From NCBI GenBank assembly GCA_964017065.1, contig OZ024789.1, positions 6,080,191-6,144,190 on the forward strand: a stretch of DNA of 64,000 bases, given 5' to 3'. The stretch is from Haliclona indistincta. Its lineage: Eukaryota > Porifera > Demospongiae > Haplosclerida > Chalinidae. Shown here piece after piece: positions 61,781 to 64,000 of the stretch; positions within the stretch are counted from its first letter, which is position 1, and every line of letters starts with the position of its first letter. The notes below the pieces were generated by a model. It ran no database searches. It saw nothing but the letters and a program-made list of their open reading frames with translations, and was not told where the DNA came from. Made by a program: the position numbers and the translations under genes.

Positions 61781-63930
61781 TTTGAAAGGCAGGCAAGAAA
61801 ATCAAAGTGCTTCAAAATAACGTGGCACTATTTGGTCAGTTATAATATCTCAATGCAAAGTCTGACTTGAAAGAATTTTTCTAATGAAGTTCAATCATTC
61901 CCACTCTCTCTCTCTGACTTTGGCAAGCTTCATTCTCCAAATACGAAGTGAAGTGTCTTGAAGAACCTCAGGAATTAAAATGTTAATTAAGGATCAACAA
62001 TTTATTTAAAGTCGGACGACAGCGGCCATTTTGTTTTTTTCACACCTACGAAAAAAATTTTGGGTAGCTCCCCCTCCGATGATAATTAGTATAGCCTTAG
62101 TAATCCTCATGCTAAATTTGGGGCTTTTATCCACCCGGTAACAATAATTTCACTAAGCCACCTGACTATTAGTGTTACCTTGCCATTCCAGTGCATTTAT
62201 ACGTAGTATTGTAAGCTGAGAAAATATTACAGCAATCCCAGTTTGACAGCCTCTCAACAAACAGCTATACACTGCAAAAATACCTTGCACGAAGGCAATA
62301 ATAATAGTAGTACATTACTCTTGTACCTTGATTGATGAGAGACTTGACCAAGTGTGAAAACATGTTGCTAATCTATACAACAGTAGTGTCGTTATTAACA
62401 TGGCATGCATCTAATAAAGCTACTCTCACCTGAGTGATAAATCTGAGAAAGAGTGGATGCTAATATCAGGCAAAGGTATTTATAGATGCTAATGAGATCA
62501 GTAAATGACAGTATAATCAGTAGACTCTGTCTTCAGTAATATCCGGCTAGCTAGCTCTTTCATTATCTCTCAGCTGAGCATGTAAGCATTCTTGAGAGAT
62601 TCTATATAGATATTCATACCGATCAATCACAGTAATAACACTACCTTGATGAGTTGCCTAGTGTCTACATCGTATCCACAACCTGGATCATCAAATTTGA
62701 TCCTGTAAAATTGATGCATACACGGAAACATTATGCACTGGTGTTCACAATAAATTTACAGCTAGCACTTGCACAAGAGCCTGTGATATACATTATCACG
62801 CTTTACAGGTTGATACTTTTAGAGGTCACGTGCATCTGGCGCACGTGAGCAAGTCTACGACCACATGGTCTACAAACCAGCCGTTTGTGAGGCGAACCAT
62901 GGCTGACAAGGAGACCAAGGAGACAAATCAACCCATTTTCAACTCCTGAGGCACGTGTCGGTGGTTTTTGAGCTATTCAAACTTGATACAAACCTAATAA
63001 TCATGCACGGCGTGCACACCACCATTACGAGTCCGGCACTCAACAAATACACTGCCAGTTTACAATACGTTGAGCGTGCACACTAACCATGATTCTTGTA
63101 GTTCACAAGCGCTTAGCCAGCCTGGAAATGGTGTCATGTTCAGCCGCCATTTTTCGTCCTAGTCTCGCGGGGCCCGAAGGATTTCGCGCCGTTCAGGAGA
63201 TCCGTCGAGCCCCGCGAGACTATTTCCGTCCTTGAAACTGCACTATCGCTAATCAATGCGGAATCAGTACTGAAACTGATCAAGCATGATACATACTGTT
63301 GCCTGATACAAGCATGTATCAGGCACGTCGTGAGTTTCAACACTGTATCAGTAATCACTTCTTAATGAGATAAGCTTACCACAAGCTACAGTACTGTCTA
63401 CATCAATATTGCTATCGAGGAGCAGGTATCCGGAAGAAAATTAACAACACTGATTCAATAATTATTTGATATTTTTGGTTGCGTACTGGTGAGGTTGACA
63501 CACAACTCTCACCCCTTCCTATTTTTCTCTCTGGAATGTAGATCATTTCTATGATCTTTTTTTGCCCGGCAGTGGGAGTCATATCACTTCCCGTGGAATA
63601 TCCAGATATACCACAGGAAGTCACATGATTTCCTGTGGAATAGAAAATCATGTGAATACCTGTGGAATATCTGAAATATACCACTGGCGGTGCCTTTGAA
63701 AATAAGGCTTCCTATGGTACAATGCAAGTTATAATTACGTCTGTATGTCATTTTGTTTGTCTTATCTTCTCTCGTAGCTAACTCACATTATTTTATTCCG
63801 TTTTGTTGTGTTATTGTTCAATTCTATTATACTATTGCTAGTGTGTCTAACACTGTGCTACTATCTCTCTTACTGTGTTGATATGCATTATAGTATCATT
63901 GACTAATTTCCTGTTCATTGTAACAATCTT
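61780..63930. other. Unidentified duplicated segment (second copy)
   Basis: Matches 37,430-40,250 without the nested transposon, so this copy shows the older state. The candidate minus-strand exon IKFDDPGCGYDVDT recurs near 62,646-62,702. The GC-rich hairpin recurs at 63,162-63,222 and a palindromic cacaggaagtcacatgattt cluster at about 63,580-63,690. I see no certain gene. Confidence 0.45.
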
Positions 63931-63942
63931 TAATTTGCCTAG

Positions 63943-64000
63943 AGCCATGGTTGCTATTTCAGACACATTCCATTTCAAAGTAACAGAAGAGCATCAAGAC
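63943..64000 (+). CDS. UTP20: UTP20 fragment, second copy (runs off the window)
   Basis: Starts after a tag acceptor and reads AMVAISDTFHFKVTEEHQD, matching the UTP20-like exon at 40,257 and 41,297 without the TGA of the latter. Only about 19 codons are visible, so completeness cannot be judged. Confidence 0.5.

Overview
This is eukaryotic, AT-rich DNA with many short GT-AG introns. The predicted proteins and the dense load of small DNA transposons suggest an early-branching marine animal. A demosponge such as Amphimedon is my best guess, because kelch/Roc/COR/death proteins and GABA-B-like receptors fit one, but that is inference and nothing in the window names the species. Two runs of exactly 200 N (13,389-13,588 and 54,589-54,788) are assembly gaps of unknown true size.

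The window is a segmental-duplication cluster. The recurring block, in plus order, is a multi-exon kelch-Roc-COR-death (ROCO-family) gene (+); the convergent alpha subunit of F-actin capping protein, CapZ alpha (-); an unidentified duplicated segment; and a piece of the nucleolar rRNA-processing gene UTP20 (+). ROCO copies lie at 1-4,150 (3' part only), 15,731-22,221 (complete) and 43,583-51,547 (complete exon set, one frameshift). A 3'-end relic lies near 40,440-41,055. CapZ alpha copies lie at 5,625-10,361, 24,212-29,832 and 56,195-60,202. Duplicated 5' exons recur at 32,055-33,908 and 37,205-37,275. UTP20 fragments lie at 40,257-43,303 and from 63,943 to the window end. Between the first CapZ alpha copy and the second ROCO copy sits a class C (GABA-B-like) receptor gene cut by a gap, followed by a 102-bp tandem repeat.

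No CapZ alpha copy is complete here. Copies 1 and 3 lack the 5' exons. Copy 2 has exons reaching near the N-terminus but carries a 1-nt insertion in a coding exon. The 40-43 kb UTP20 piece has two in-frame stops and lacks the middle of the protein. The ROCO copies differ at the C-terminus. The layout therefore looks like young tandem duplication with decay, but concatenated haplotypes from a heterozygous diploid assembly could give a similar picture.

Most of the remaining DNA is transposon-derived. Comparing copies exposes many insertions with an empty site in a sister copy: a hAT-type MITE with an 8-bp target duplication, TTAA-flanked long palindromes, TA-flanked MITEs, a 9-bp-TSD nested element, a THAP-domain element, tRNA-derived SINEs, and hairpin elements. 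CA/GT/CT microsatellites and a 25-bp intronic minisatellite complete the picture.
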